Part shown: piece after piece, positions 37,957 to 46,840 of the stretch
Numbering within the stretch: position 1 is the first letter of the stretch
Layout of the letters: each line of letters starts with the position of its first letter
DNA from: Streptomyces fulvorobeus
GTDB lineage: Bacteria > Actinomycetota > Actinomycetes > Streptomycetales > Streptomycetaceae
Assembly (NCBI RefSeq): GCF_013167895.1
Contig: NZ_BLWC01000001.1
Coordinates: forward strand, 2,790,001 to 2,854,000
DNA: 64,000 bases
Direction of reading: 5' to 3'
Position numbers and translations under genes: made by a program
The notes under the pieces: model-generated
What the model was told of the DNA's origin: nothing
Databases searched by the model: none
The model's input: only the letters and a program-made list of their open reading frames with translations

Positions 37957-38997
37957 TTACGAGGAGACGGCGCTGCGCAGCCCCGTCACGCCCAGCTGCT
38001 CGGTCTCGTCGTGGACGGTGAGGTCGATGACCTTGCCCACGGCGCGGTCCTCCGCCGACCGCGTGCGGTGAGCCGCGAGGGCTTCCTCGCCCACCACGTC
38101 GGCCAGGTCCTCGTTCTGCACGGCCTCGATCGCGGCCTTCGCCTTCTGAGTGCCGAAGAAGTCGAAACTGCCCTGCGGTACGGGGTTCCGGCGTCCGGCC
38201 GCGTACGAGACGACAGCCGAAGCACCCGGGACCGGGCGCGGCCCGGGGGCGGGTACGCGGCCGGGCGCGGGTACGGGCGAGAGCTGCGGGGCGGTCGACG
38301 GGCGGCGGTGCTGGTGATCGCCTGCCCCGGCGGCCGCCGGGTGCTTCCCCTGCGGGCCGTCCGCCTCCGTGTCCCGGGGCCGGGCCCGTTCCCCGAGCGC
38401 GCGCTGCCCGGTCTGTCCGGCGGTACGCCGGGCCTCCTGGAGCGCGGCGTTGCGCGTGAGGTCGCGCAACGCCTGGGAGGCACGCCGGTACGCGGCCGGG
38501 GTGGGCGTGGCACTGGCCGCGGACAACTCCCGTGCCCCGGAGGACGCTTCGAGCGCGAGCTGCCTGCGGCCCTCAAGCGCGGAGGCCCGCTCGGTCTCGG
38601 CGTTCGCGTACCGGCGCAGCAGCGCGGCGTGCTCGCCCCGGAGACCGGCGAGCTCCACCCGCTTGCGGCGCAGCTTCGTCTCCAGCCGGGTGCGCAGCTC
38701 CCTGGACTCCTCCAGATCGGACTCCAGTTCGGCTATGCGCTCCTCGGTCCTCCACTCGTCGCCGGCCCGCGCCCGGGTCAGCTCCGCGACGCGCAGCCCC
38801 GCGGCCCGGTCCCAGCTGCGCATCAGATAGGCGCCGGTGGCGGCGGTGGCGGCGGTGACAACCACCAGACCTCGCAGGACGAGGGGTTCGGCGAGCAGCC
38901 AGGCACCGGCGGCACAGACGACCGGCACCCCGGCCACCAGGGAAGGCGGCAGGATTCTGTGCAGGGGTGGCGAATGGCGGTGACGTCCACGTGGCAT
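37957..38997 (-). CDS. membrane protein with long coiled coil
   Basis: A 346-residue protein. Two close membrane helices lie at about residues 15-60 (LPPSLVAGVPVVCAAGAWLL, LVLRGLVVVTAATAATGAYL). A coiled coil of some 90 residues follows (TRARAGDEWRTEERIAELES, RELRTRLETKLRRKRVELAG). Then comes a Pro/Gly-rich linker and a conserved-looking C-terminus (NPVPQGSFDFFGTQKAKAAI, VGKVIDLTVHDETEQLGVTG). It is convergent with nuoD2. The architecture suits a structural or scaffolding role at the membrane; no family function is known to me. ATG at 38997. Confidence 0.78.
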   Translation of the reverse strand: MPRGRHRHSPPLHRILPPSLVAGVPVVCAAGAWLLAEPLVLRGLVVVTAATAATGAYLMRSWDRAAGLRVAELTRARAGDEWRTEERIAELESDLEESRELRTRLETKLRRKRVELAGLRGEHAALLRRYANAETERASALEGRRQLALEASSGARELSAASATPTPAAYRRASQALRDLTRNAALQEARRTAGQTGQRALGERARPRDTEADGPQGKHPAAAGAGDHQHRRPSTAPQLSPVPAPGRVPAPGPRPVPGASAVVSYAAGRRNPVPQGSFDFFGTQKAKAAIEAVQNEDLADVVGEEALAAHRTRSAEDRAVGKVIDLTVHDETEQLGVTGLRSAVSS

Positions 38998-39100
38998 GGC
39001 TCGAAATTTACCGTGCGCACGGGTTACTTGGGAGACTGCCCGGCAATCTGTTCCCCGCCGGTTACCTGACGGCCTCCCGGCCCACCCGGATCATCCCGCT

Positions 39101-40081
39101 CTACTTCTTGATCAAGCCTTTCCCCTGGAGATACTCCTTGGCCACATCGGCGGGCTTGGCGCGCTCCGCGTCGACCTTGCGGTTCAGTTCCGCGAGGTCC
39201 TGGGTGGTGAGTACGCCGGTGAGCTTCCCGAGCGCGTCGGCGATGTCCTGGGAGCCCGCGTCCTTGGCATTGAGCACCGGCAGGACGTTGTCCGCGTTCT
39301 GCAGCTTCTTGTCGTCCTCCAGGAAAACCAGCCCGTAGGTGTCCAGCACGGCGTCGGTGGTGGTCGTCAGGACCAGCTGGTCCTGACCGTCCTTGACGGC
39401 CTGCTTGGACTGCGGGGTCCCGACACCCTTCGGGTCGATTCCGGTGACGTCGATGCCGTACGTCTTCTTCAGACCCGGCGCGCAGAACGGCCGGACCTCG
39501 CACTCGTCACCGGCGGCGATCCGCACTTTGATCTTCGACCTGCCGAGGTCGGAAAGCGTCTTGAGGTTGTTCTTCTCCGCGAATTCCCGCGTCACCGCGA
39601 AGGCGTTCTGGTCAACGGCGTCACCCGGCGGGAGCACCTTCAGGCCGAGCGGGGTGGCGAGCTTCTCCAGGGCGGCGACCGTGGCGGCGGCGTCCGCCGA
39701 GGCGACGGGATTCTTCTGCGCCTCGCTCGCCCCGTTCACCTTGGCGTTGAGGAATTCGGCGATCGTCGCCGCGTATTCCGGTACGACGTCGATCTCGCCC
39801 TTCTCCAGGGAGGGTTCGTACAGCTCACGGTTCTTCACGGTGGTGACCGAGGTGCTGTACCCGGCGTCGCCGAGCATCCGGGCGTAGAGCTCGGCGAGCA
39901 CCTTGGACTCGGTGAACGACGCGGCGCCCACGACGAGCGAGCCCTTGTCGGAGCCGGAGTCCGACCCGGTGGCCGCACCGCTCTTCTCCTTCTCCAGGCT
40001 GTCGCCGCCGCACGCGGCGAGCGACCCGGCCAGCGCGGCCATGGCGATGACCGCTCCCGCGATGCGCGAGGTCCTGCTCAT
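39101..40081 (-). CDS. glycine betaine/choline ABC transporter substrate-binding lipoprotein
   Basis: A 326-residue OpuAC/ProX-type binding protein. The signal peptide is IAGAVIAMAALAGSLAAC with a lipobox Cys. The mature domain shows GSLVVGAASFTESKVLAELY, KNRELYEPSLEKGEIDVVPE and DQLVLTTTTDAVLDTYGLVF. These fit the quaternary-ammonium binding proteins of osmoprotectant transporters. GGAG precedes the ATG at 40081. It is third on the minus strand after the two permease genes, with a 46-base gap, and belongs with the divergent ATPase gene at 41667. Confidence 0.9.
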   Translation of the reverse strand: MSRTSRIAGAVIAMAALAGSLAACGGDSLEKEKSGAATGSDSGSDKGSLVVGAASFTESKVLAELYARMLGDAGYSTSVTTVKNRELYEPSLEKGEIDVVPEYAATIAEFLNAKVNGASEAQKNPVASADAAATVAALEKLATPLGLKVLPPGDAVDQNAFAVTREFAEKNNLKTLSDLGRSKIKVRIAAGDECEVRPFCAPGLKKTYGIDVTGIDPKGVGTPQSKQAVKDGQDQLVLTTTTDAVLDTYGLVFLEDDKKLQNADNVLPVLNAKDAGSQDIADALGKLTGVLTTQDLAELNRKVDAERAKPADVAKEYLQGKGLIKK

Positions 40082-40127
40082 GATGTTCTCCGTCCACAGC
40101 GAATGGGTGACAAACAGCTGCACCGCA

Positions 40128-40802
40128 TCAGGCGTTCCGCCGGCGGCGCAGGGGGGACAGCAGCCGGTCCAGCGCCATCAGCGCCCCCTCGACCAGCAGG
40201 GCGAGCCCGGCGACCAGCACCGCGCCCGCGAAGACCTGCGCGGTGTCGTACGTGTTGAATCCGGCGGTGATGATCCGGCCTAGTCCGCCGAGGCCGACCA
40301 TCGCCGCGATGGAGGCGGTGGCCACCACCTGGACGGCGGCGGAACGGAGCCCGGTCATGATCATGGGGTAGGCGAGCGGCAGCTCCACCCGTGCGAAGAG
40401 CTGCGGTCCTGACATCCCCATGCCCCTGGCCGCCTCGACCACGGAGCGGTCCACCTCCGTCATCCCGACGTAGGCGTTGGTCAGGAGCGGCGGCACGGCG
40501 AACAGCACCAGCGCGATGACCGTGGGCCAGTAGCCGGAGTCACGCAGCGGCGTGAGCATGAACAGGGCCAGCACCGCGAAGACGGGCACGGCCCGGCCGA
40601 TGTTGGAGATGTTGACCGCCAGCGCGCCCCCCTTGCCGATGTGGCCCAGGTACAGCGCGAGCGGAAGGGCGATCGCGCAGGCCAGCGCGAGTGCCACCCC
40701 GCTGACGTACAGATGCTCACCGAGCCGGTGCGCCGCCCCGCCCTCCCCGGACCAGTTGGTCCCGGTGGTGAGCCACGTCCAGGCGTCGCCGATAACTCCC
40801 AC
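40128..40802 (-). CDS. osmoprotectant ABC transporter permease
   Basis: A 224-residue permease with five or six membrane helices. The first, VSGVALALACAIALPLALYLGH, is followed by VNISNIGRAVPVFAVLALFM. The EAA loop reads VVEAARGMGMSGPQLFARVELPLAYP, the ATPase contact region. It is one of two permeases of the OpuC-type system; it lies four bases after the other permease gene, so they are co-translated. The start used (40802) opens with GVIGDAWTWLTTGTNWSG. Confidence 0.9.
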   Translation of the reverse strand: MGVIGDAWTWLTTGTNWSGEGGAAHRLGEHLYVSGVALALACAIALPLALYLGHIGKGGALAVNISNIGRAVPVFAVLALFMLTPLRDSGYWPTVIALVLFAVPPLLTNAYVGMTEVDRSVVEAARGMGMSGPQLFARVELPLAYPMIMTGLRSAAVQVVATASIAAMVGLGGLGRIITAGFNTYDTAQVFAGAVLVAGLALLVEGALMALDRLLSPLRRRRNA

Positions 40803-40805
40803 GGG

Positions 40806-41525
40806 TCAGCCCACCTCCGCCTTCACGGCCGGGGCCACGCCGCCGGAAGCGGTCGTCGCGCGTACGCGGGTCCAGGGCGTGAGCAGTCGCTGCACGCCGA
40901 GCAGCAGCAGGTCCGCGGCGACCGCGAGCAGCACGCAGAGCACCGACGCGGCGAGCACCTGGGCCTTGAAGAGGCTGGGCAGCGCGTCCTCGATGAGATT
41001 GCCGAGGCCGCCCTTGCCGACGAGCGAGCCCACGGTCGTCAGCGCGACCGTCGACACCGTGGCGATCCGCAGGCCGGCCATCAACGCGGGCAGCGCGAGG
41101 GGCAGCTCGACCTCCCACAGCAGCCGCGCCGGACCGTACCCCATGCCCTTGGCCGCGTCCTTGGCCTCCTGCGGCACCGCTTCGAGCCCCGCCAGGATGT
41201 TCCGTACGAGAATGGTCAGCGAGTAGAGCACCAGGCCGGTGACGACCAGGGCCGAGGACAGCCCGAACAGCGGCAGCAGCAGGGAGAACATCGCCAGCGA
41301 CGGCACGGTGTAGAGAACCGTCGTCAGCCCCAGCACCGGCCCCGCGAAGTGCCGGCCGCGGCGGGCCAGGAGTGCCAGCGGAAAGGCCACGGCCAGTCCT
41401 ATCAGTACCGAGACGGCGGTGATCCAGAGGTGCTGGACGGTCGCGTCGGTCAGCTCCTGGCTGCGGGAACGCAGATACTCGCCGCAGATCCAGTCGTTCG
41501 CCACGAGGCAGTTCTCCCCGGCCAC
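40806..41525 (-). CDS. osmoprotectant ABC transporter permease
   Basis: A second OpuC-type permease of about 239 residues. A head with NDWICGEYLRSRSQELTD precedes the helices ITAVSVLIGLAVAFPLALLA and VLYTVPSLAMFSLLLPLFGL. The EAA loop is AKDAAKGMGYGPARLLWEVELPLALP. I chose the GTG at 41525 because a G-rich stretch precedes it; GTGs at 41534 and 41546 are possible. It is divergent from the ATPase gene, with the 141-base gap at 41526-41666 carrying both promoters. Confidence 0.88.
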   Translation of the reverse strand: MAGENCLVANDWICGEYLRSRSQELTDATVQHLWITAVSVLIGLAVAFPLALLARRGRHFAGPVLGLTTVLYTVPSLAMFSLLLPLFGLSSALVVTGLVLYSLTILVRNILAGLEAVPQEAKDAAKGMGYGPARLLWEVELPLALPALMAGLRIATVSTVALTTVGSLVGKGGLGNLIEDALPSLFKAQVLAASVLCVLLAVAADLLLLGVQRLLTPWTRVRATTASGGVAPAVKAEVG

Positions 41526-41666
41526 CCGTCCCACCCCCCGATTCACCGTCGCGCTTCGCGTACCGCACTGATGTCTGGTGACCCTATCCTCGACCACTGA
41601 CAATCGCCGAGGCCGTCGCATTCCGGCAACACGGCCTTCACACAACGCGCGGCACAATGGGGAACC

Positions 41667-42854
41667 ATGATCCGTTTCGAGCACGTCACCAAGCGGTACG
41701 CCGACGGCACCACCGCCGTCGACGACCTTTCCTTCGAGGCCGGCGAGGGTGAACTGGTCACGCTCGTCGGGCCATCCGGCTGCGGCAAGACGACCACCAT
41801 GAAGATGGTGAACCGGCTGATCGAGCCGACCGAAGGACGGATTCTCCTCGACGGAGACGACATTTCCGCCATCGACCCCGTCCAGCTCCGGCGCCGCATC
41901 GGCTATGTGATCCAGCAGGTCGGCCTCTTCCCCCACCGGACCGTGCTGGAGAACACCGCCACCGTCCCCCATCTGCTGGGCTGGAAACGCGGAAAGGGGC
42001 GCGAGCGCGCGGCCGAACTCCTCGACCTCGTCGGACTCGATCCTTCCGTTTATGGTGACCGCTATCCGGAACAGCTCTCCGGCGGTCAGCGCCAGCGCGT
42101 CGGCGTCGCCCGCGCCCTGGCCGCCGACCCGCCCGTACTGCTGATGGACGAACCATTCGGAGCGGTCGACCCCGTCGTACGGGAGCGTCTGCAGAACGAA
42201 TTCCTGAAGCTTCAGGCCCGGGTCCGCAAAACCGTCCTGTTCGTCACCCACGACATCGAGGAAGCCGTCCGGCTCGGTGACCGGATCGCCGTGTACGGGC
42301 AGGGCCGCATCGAGCAGTTCGACTCCCCCGCCACCGTCCTCGGCGCCCCCGCGACCCCGTACGTGGCGGACTTCGTCGGCGCGGACCGCGGTCTCAAACG
42401 GCTCTCCGTCACGCCCATCGAGGAGAGCGACCTGGACCAGCCGCCCGTCGTCCACCTCGACGACCCCCTCACCAGGGCGACCGCGCGCCTGCGCGCCGAG
42501 GGCGCGCGCTGGGCCGTGGTGCTCGACGGGCACGACAACCTGCACGGCTGGATTCCGGCCGGTGACTCCGCCACGGCCGCCTCCGGCGGCACCGTCCGCG
42601 AGCACGCCCGCCGGATGGAGGCATGGCTGCCCCTCGGCGCGCCGCTCAAGCAGGCGTTCTCCACCATGCTCCAGCACGACGCGGGCTGGATCGCGGTGAT
42701 CGACAAGGAGAGCACCGGCCGCTTCCTCGGCGTCCTCACCCCCGCCCGCCTCCACGAGGCCCTGCGCCGCTCGATCGACGCGGACGCCCAGCACGTACCG
42801 CGCGCGACCGTCGCGGTGGAGACCGTCACGAGCGTGACGACGGCGGCCCCCTGA
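41667..42854 (+). CDS. osmoprotectant ABC transporter ATPase with CBS-like C-terminus
   Basis: A 395-residue OpuCA/ProV-type ATPase. Walker A is GPSGCGKTTTMKMVNRL, the Q loop lies in RIGYVIQQVGLFPHRTV, the ABC signature is LSGGQRQRVGVARAL, Walker B is VLLMDEPFGAVD and the switch histidine is in LFVTHDIEEAV. The last 130 residues hold two CBS-like halves (ARWAVVLDGHDNLHGWIPAG, AGWIAVIDKESTGRFLGVLT). In related systems such domains sense ionic strength or bind c-di-AMP, and disA is in this window. It is encoded divergently from its permeases. ATG at 41667. Confidence 0.93.
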   Translation: MIRFEHVTKRYADGTTAVDDLSFEAGEGELVTLVGPSGCGKTTTMKMVNRLIEPTEGRILLDGDDISAIDPVQLRRRIGYVIQQVGLFPHRTVLENTATVPHLLGWKRGKGRERAAELLDLVGLDPSVYGDRYPEQLSGGQRQRVGVARALAADPPVLLMDEPFGAVDPVVRERLQNEFLKLQARVRKTVLFVTHDIEEAVRLGDRIAVYGQGRIEQFDSPATVLGAPATPYVADFVGADRGLKRLSVTPIEESDLDQPPVVHLDDPLTRATARLRAEGARWAVVLDGHDNLHGWIPAGDSATAASGGTVREHARRMEAWLPLGAPLKQAFSTMLQHDAGWIAVIDKESTGRFLGVLTPARLHEALRRSIDADAQHVPRATVAVETVTSVTTAAP

Positions 42855-42937
42855 CCGCCCCGTACCGCTCCCGGCCCACCCCGGGCGGGACGGGCCGTGC
42901 GGCGCGACGGGTCGCCCGGCGGGCCTACGCTGGGCGT

Positions 42938-43798
42938 ATGAGTACGTTGCGCGGACGCGGCACGGTGCAGGACCTGCCGGAGTGGGACCGGTGTGCGGTC
43001 ATGGGGGTCGTCAACGTGACGCCCGACTCCTTCTCCGACGGAGGCCGGTGGTTCGACACCGCGGCCGCCGTCAAGCACGGCCTCGTGCTGGCCGGCGAGG
43101 GCGCGGACCTGATCGATGTCGGCGGCGAGTCGACCCGCCCCGGTGCCAGCCGGGTGGACGAGTCGGAGGAGCTGCGGCGGGTGGTCCCGGTCGTACGGGG
43201 ACTGGCCTCCGAGGGGGTCACCGTCTCCGTGGACACCATGCGGGCCCGCGTCGCCGAGCAGGCGGTCGCCGCCGGCGCGGCGCTCGTGAACGACGTGAGC
43301 GGCGGCCTCGCCGATCCGGACATGGTCCCGGTCGTCGCCGCGGCCGGTGTCCCGTTCGTCGTCATGCACTGGCGCGGCTTCAGCGAGTCCATGAACAGCA
43401 GAGCCGTGTACGAGGACGTCGTCGCCGAGGTCGTCGCGGAGCTGCGCGCACGCATGGAAGCCGTGGTCGCGGGGGGAGTGTCCCGCGAACGGATCGTGAT
43501 CGACCCCGGTCTCGGATTCGCCAAGGACGCCTCCCACGACCTCTCGCTCGTCGCCCACCTGGACGAACTGCGCACCCTGGGCCGCCCGCTCCTGGTGGCC
43601 GCCTCCCGCAAGCGGTTCCTCGGCCACGTCCTGGCGGGTGAGGGCGCCGCACCACCGCCCGCCCGCGAGCGCGACGCCGCCACGGCCGCGGTCTCCGCCC
43701 TCTCCGCCCAGGCGGGCGCGTGGGCGGTCCGGGTGCACGAGGTACGGGCCACCGCCGACGCGGTACGCGTCGCCCGCGCCGTCGAGGGAGCGGCGTGA
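42938..43798 (+). CDS. folP: dihydropteroate synthase
   Basis: A 286-residue enzyme that condenses 4-aminobenzoate with dihydropterin pyrophosphate; it is the sulfonamide target. Motifs are VMGVVNVTPDSFSDGGRWFD, GADLIDVGGESTRPGASRVD, VTVSVDTMRARVAEQAVAAG, LVNDVSGGLADPDM, RIVIDPGLGFAKDASHDLSL and VAASRKRFLGHVL. It starts the folate cluster on the plus strand and overlaps the next gene by four bases. ATG at 42938. Confidence 0.95.
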   Translation: MSTLRGRGTVQDLPEWDRCAVMGVVNVTPDSFSDGGRWFDTAAAVKHGLVLAGEGADLIDVGGESTRPGASRVDESEELRRVVPVVRGLASEGVTVSVDTMRARVAEQAVAAGAALVNDVSGGLADPDMVPVVAAAGVPFVVMHWRGFSESMNSRAVYEDVVAEVVAELRARMEAVVAGGVSRERIVIDPGLGFAKDASHDLSLVAHLDELRTLGRPLLVAASRKRFLGHVLAGEGAAPPPARERDAATAAVSALSAQAGAWAVRVHEVRATADAVRVARAVEGAA

Positions 43799-44277
43799 GC
43801 GGGGCGCGGGACGAGCACGCGGAGGCCGCCGCCGACATCGAGGCCGTCGAACAGGCCAACACCGCTTTCTACGAGGCGATGGAGCGCGGGGACTTCGACA
43901 CGCTCTCCGGGCTCTGGCTGCCCGGGGAGGACCTCACCGTCTCCTGTGTGCACCCGGGGTGGCCGGTGCTCACCGGGCGCGGCGAGGTGCTGCGCAGCTA
44001 CGCGCTGATCATGGCGAACACCGAGTACATCCAGTTCTTCCTGACCGATGTCGGCGTCTCCATGACCGGTGACACCGCCCTGGTGACCTGCACCGAGAAC
44101 ATCCTCAGCGGCGGCCCGGCCGAGGAGGGCAACGCGCTCGGCCCGCTCGTCGGCCAGCTCGTCGTCGCGACCAACGTGTTCCGCCGCACCGCCGAAGGCT
44201 GGAAGCTGTGGTCGCACCACGGGTCGCCCGTCCTGGCCGAGACCGGCGAGGAGGAGGACGAGGACACGCCCGCCTGA
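43795..44277 (+). CDS. NTF2/SnoaL-like protein within the folate operon
   Basis: A 160-residue protein with the cone-shaped NTF2-like fold: ADIEAVEQANTAFYEAMERG, FDTLSGLWLPGEDLTVSCVH, ALVTCTENILSGG and NVFRRTAEGWKLWSHHGSPV. It starts at GTG 43795 inside the end of folP and lies before folB. NTF2-like proteins are ligand binders or small enzymes. The conserved place inside a folate operon suggests a role in pterin handling, but no reaction can be read from the sequence. Confidence 0.82.
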   Translation: MSGARDEHAEAAADIEAVEQANTAFYEAMERGDFDTLSGLWLPGEDLTVSCVHPGWPVLTGRGEVLRSYALIMANTEYIQFFLTDVGVSMTGDTALVTCTENILSGGPAEEGNALGPLVGQLVVATNVFRRTAEGWKLWSHHGSPVLAETGEEEDEDTPA

Positions 44278-44466
44278 GCGGGTACGCGCCTCCTGTGGGT
44301 TGGGCCCCCCGGCACCGGGGTATGGGCGGCTACCAGCCTCGGGGGCCGGCTTCGGAGCCCCGCGGGCGAGCACTGCCGGTGCTCGCAGGTAGATTCAAAA
44401 GAGGGCACTTCGCCGCCCGCACGCAGCCGGGTGTCCCACCGACCAACGACAGCAGGAGTGATTCAC

Positions 44467-44826
44467 GTGGATCGTGTCGCGCTGCGCGGCCTCAAGGCCC
44501 GTGGACACCATGGGGTGTTTCCCAGGGAGCGGGAAGAGGGCCAGACGTTCATCGTCGACCTGGTGCTCGGTCTGGACACCCGGCCCGCGGCGGCCACCGA
44601 CGACCTGTCCATGACCGTGCACTACGGGGTGGTCGCGGAGGAAGTCGTCGAGGTGGTCAAGGGCGAGCCGGTCGATCTGATCGAGACCCTCGCGGAACGC
44701 ATCGCCCAGCAGTGCCTCAAACACGAGGGCGTCCAGGAAGTGGAGGTGGTCGTCCACAAGCCGGACGCCCCGATCACCGTCCCGTTCGACGACGTGACCA
44801 TCACCATCACCCGGAGCCGAGCATGA
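44467..44826 (+). CDS. folB: dihydroneopterin aldolase
   Basis: A 119-residue FolB that splits dihydroneopterin into hydroxymethyl-dihydropterin and glycolaldehyde. Seen are VDRVALRGLKARGHHGVFPR, the tyrosine/valine segment DDLSMTVHYGVVAEEVVEVV, DLIETLAERIAQQCL and VEVVVHKPDAPI, containing the catalytic Lys. GTG at 44467 has AGGAG eight bases upstream. It overlaps folK by four bases. Confidence 0.95.
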   Translation: MDRVALRGLKARGHHGVFPREREEGQTFIVDLVLGLDTRPAAATDDLSMTVHYGVVAEEVVEVVKGEPVDLIETLAERIAQQCLKHEGVQEVEVVVHKPDAPITVPFDDVTITITRSRA

Positions 44827-45434
44827 CCGCGTTCTCCACCGAGGGCCGGAGCGACCCGACCGTCCAGCCGGTTCCCGCCGCCGTGGTCGAGCAGGTGGAC
44901 GCCGCGGACACCACCCTCTCCAACCCCCAGCGGGCCGTGATCTCCCTGGGCTCCAACCTCGGCAACCGCCTGGAGACCCTCCAGGGGGCCATCGACGCCC
45001 TGGAGGACACTCCGGGGCTCCGGGTCAAGGCGGTCTCCCCGGTGTACGAGACGGAGCCGTGGGGCGTCGAGCCCGGCTCCCAGCCCTCGTACTTCAACGC
45101 GGTGATCGTCGTGAAGACGACCCTGCCGCCGTCCTCCCTGCTGGAGCGCGGCCAGGCCATCGAGGAAGCCTTCGACCGGGTCCGCGAGGAACGCTGGGGT
45201 CCGCGCACCATCGACGTCGACATCGTCGCGTACGCCGATGTGGTCTCCGACGACCCTCAGCTCACCCTGCCCCACCCCCGCGCCCGTGAGCGGGCGTTCG
45301 TGCTCGCCCCCTGGAACGACGTGGACCCCGAGGCCGAGCTCCCGGGCGCCGGCGCGGTCGCCGACCTGCTGACCGGGATCGGCGGTGCCGGCGTACTCCC
45401 CAGGGCCGACCTGGAACTCCGGCTGCCCGAGTAG
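44823..45434 (+). CDS. folK: hydroxymethyl-dihydropterin pyrophosphokinase
   Basis: A 203-residue HPPK that activates the pterin with ATP for folP. After a head of about 35 residues come AVISLGSNLGNRLETLQGAI, VSPVYETEPWGVEPGSQPSY and RWGPRTIDVDIVAYADVVSD, with the metal-binding aspartates. Ordinary HPPKs are near 160 residues, so the N-terminal extension is additional. ATG at 44823 overlaps the folB stop. Confidence 0.95.
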   Translation: MTAFSTEGRSDPTVQPVPAAVVEQVDAADTTLSNPQRAVISLGSNLGNRLETLQGAIDALEDTPGLRVKAVSPVYETEPWGVEPGSQPSYFNAVIVVKTTLPPSSLLERGQAIEEAFDRVREERWGPRTIDVDIVAYADVVSDDPQLTLPHPRARERAFVLAPWNDVDPEAELPGAGAVADLLTGIGGAGVLPRADLELRLPE

Positions 45435-45516
45435 TCGTTAGGCTCCAGGAACACCCGTACAGCAGACCCATGCAGGACAATCCACGGACACCCGGCGGCG
45501 AAGGGCGGCTCTCTCG

Positions 45517-46011
45517 GTGAAGCAACTACGGCTCGGGGTACTGGCCGGTCTCTTCGCCGCCGCCGGCGTGCTGTCCTGGGGCGCCGCCCGGCTCTGGGAC
45601 TCGCTGGGCACCCTGCCCAGCGTCCCTCTCGCGGCCCCGGTCGTGCTGGCCGTCATCGCCGTCATCCTGCTCGCCACCGCGCTCTCCCTCCGCACCCGTC
45701 TGCGGGCCCAGCGCGAGCGGCGGCCGGGCGCGAAGGGCGTCGAGCCGCTGATGGCGGCCCGCGCGGTCGTCTTCGGGCAGGCCAGCGCGCTCGTCACCGC
45801 TCTGGTCGCCGGTATGTACGGCGGTGCGGGCGTCTTCCTGCTCGGTTCCCTCGACATCCCGCCCCGCCGCGAACAGGCGGTCTACGCCGGTTTCGCGGTC
45901 CTGGCGGGCATCGCGGTCATCGCCGCCGCGCTGTTCCTGGAGCGCGTCTGCAAGCTCCCCGAGGACCCCGAGGACAAGGGCGACGGCGACCGGCGCCCGG
46001 CATCCGCCTAG
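45517..46011 (+). CDS. DUF3180 membrane protein
   Basis: A 164-residue membrane protein with four helices in two pairs (LGVLAGLFAAAGVLSWGAA, APVVLAVIAVILLATALSL, VVFGQASALVTALVAGMYGG, AVYAGFAVLAGIAVIAAALF). It is the DUF3180 family, which follows folK in many actinobacteria; its function is unknown. GTG at 45517. It is convergent with folE, and the 60 bases between contain an imperfect direct repeat of GCGGACGCCT-CCCGGCCG. Confidence 0.9.
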   Translation: MKQLRLGVLAGLFAAAGVLSWGAARLWDSLGTLPSVPLAAPVVLAVIAVILLATALSLRTRLRAQRERRPGAKGVEPLMAARAVVFGQASALVTALVAGMYGGAGVFLLGSLDIPPRREQAVYAGFAVLAGIAVIAAALFLERVCKLPEDPEDKGDGDRRPASA

Positions 46012-46071
46012 ACGGACGCCCCGCCGGCCGCGGACGCCTCCCGGCCGCTGCGGACGCCTTCCCGGCCGGTG

Positions 46072-46677
46072 TCAGCGGGCCATGATGAGACTCATGGCCT
46101 CGGCGCGCGTCGCGGGGTCACGGAGCTGGCCGCGGACCGCCGAGGTGATCGTCTTCGCGCCCGGCTTGCGGATGCCCCGCATGGACATGCACATGTGCTC
46201 GCACTCGATGACGACGATGACTCCCCGCGGCTCCAGGATCTCCATGAGCGCCTCGGCGACCTGCGTGGTCAGCCGCTCCTGGACCTGCGGACGCCGCGCG
46301 TAGACGTCGACCAGCCGCGCCAGCTTCGAGAGGCCGGTGATCTTTCCGGAGGTCGCCGGGATGTAGCCGACGTGCGCGACTCCCCTGAACGGGACCAGGT
46401 GGTGCTCGCACGTGCTGAACACCTCGATGTCCTTCACCAGCACCAACTCGTCGTGGCCGAGATCGAACGTCGTCGTCAGGACGTCCTGCGGCTCCTGGTA
46501 AAGCCCCGCGAATATCTCCTTGTACGCCCGCGCCACCCGCCCCGGCGTCTCGCGCAGACCCTCGCGGTCCGGGTCCTCCCCGACCGCGACGAGCAGCTCA
46601 CGTACGGCGGCCTCGGCCCGCTTCTCGTCGAACTCGCCGATCGTGCCCTCGCCGTCCAGCGTCACCGGGTCGGTCAT
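46072..46677 (-). CDS. folE: GTP cyclohydrolase I
   Basis: A 201-residue FolE that opens GTP to dihydroneopterin triphosphate, the first folate step. Zinc and catalytic residues lie in [20 protein letters not shown] and [17 protein letters not shown]. Other motifs are [20 protein letters not shown] and [20 protein letters not shown]. It faces the other fol genes and follows ftsH on the same strand, behind a terminator. ATG at 46677. Confidence 0.96.
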   Translation of the reverse strand: MTDPVTLDGEGTIGEFDEKRAEAAVRELLVAVGEDPDREGLRETPGRVARAYKEIFAGLYQEPQDVLTTTFDLGHDELVLVKDIEVFSTCEHHLVPFRGVAHVGYIPATSGKITGLSKLARLVDVYARRPQVQERLTTQVAEALMEILEPRGVIVVIECEHMCMSMRGIRKPGAKTITSAVRGQLRDPATRAEAMSLIMAR

Positions 46678-46742
46678 CTGTCCTCGTTCCTTCTGCTGTC
46701 ACGTGCGCGTGCTGCGCGCAAACCTCGCAGGCATGGGAAAAA

Positions 46743-46779
46743 GCCGCGCCCCCACAGGCTAAAACCTGGGGGGCGCGGC
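46743..46779 (-). terminator. intrinsic terminator after ftsH
   Basis: The arms GCCGCGCCCCC (46743-46753) and GGGGGCGCGGC (46769-46779) form an 11-base stem, extended by CAGG/CCTG. On the minus strand the stem is followed by CTTTTTCCC, a true T-run, so it ends ftsH transcription ahead of folE. Confidence 0.88.
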
Positions 46780-46840
46780 ATCCATTCCGGGCCCGGTGGG
46801 ACCCCCGTGGAGGGGGCCGCACCGGATTCGTCACGGGGTT

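Noticed and set aside
46012..46068. Short GC-rich direct repeats between the DUF3180 gene and folE
   Set aside because: Too short and imperfect; probably low-complexity intergenic sequence.
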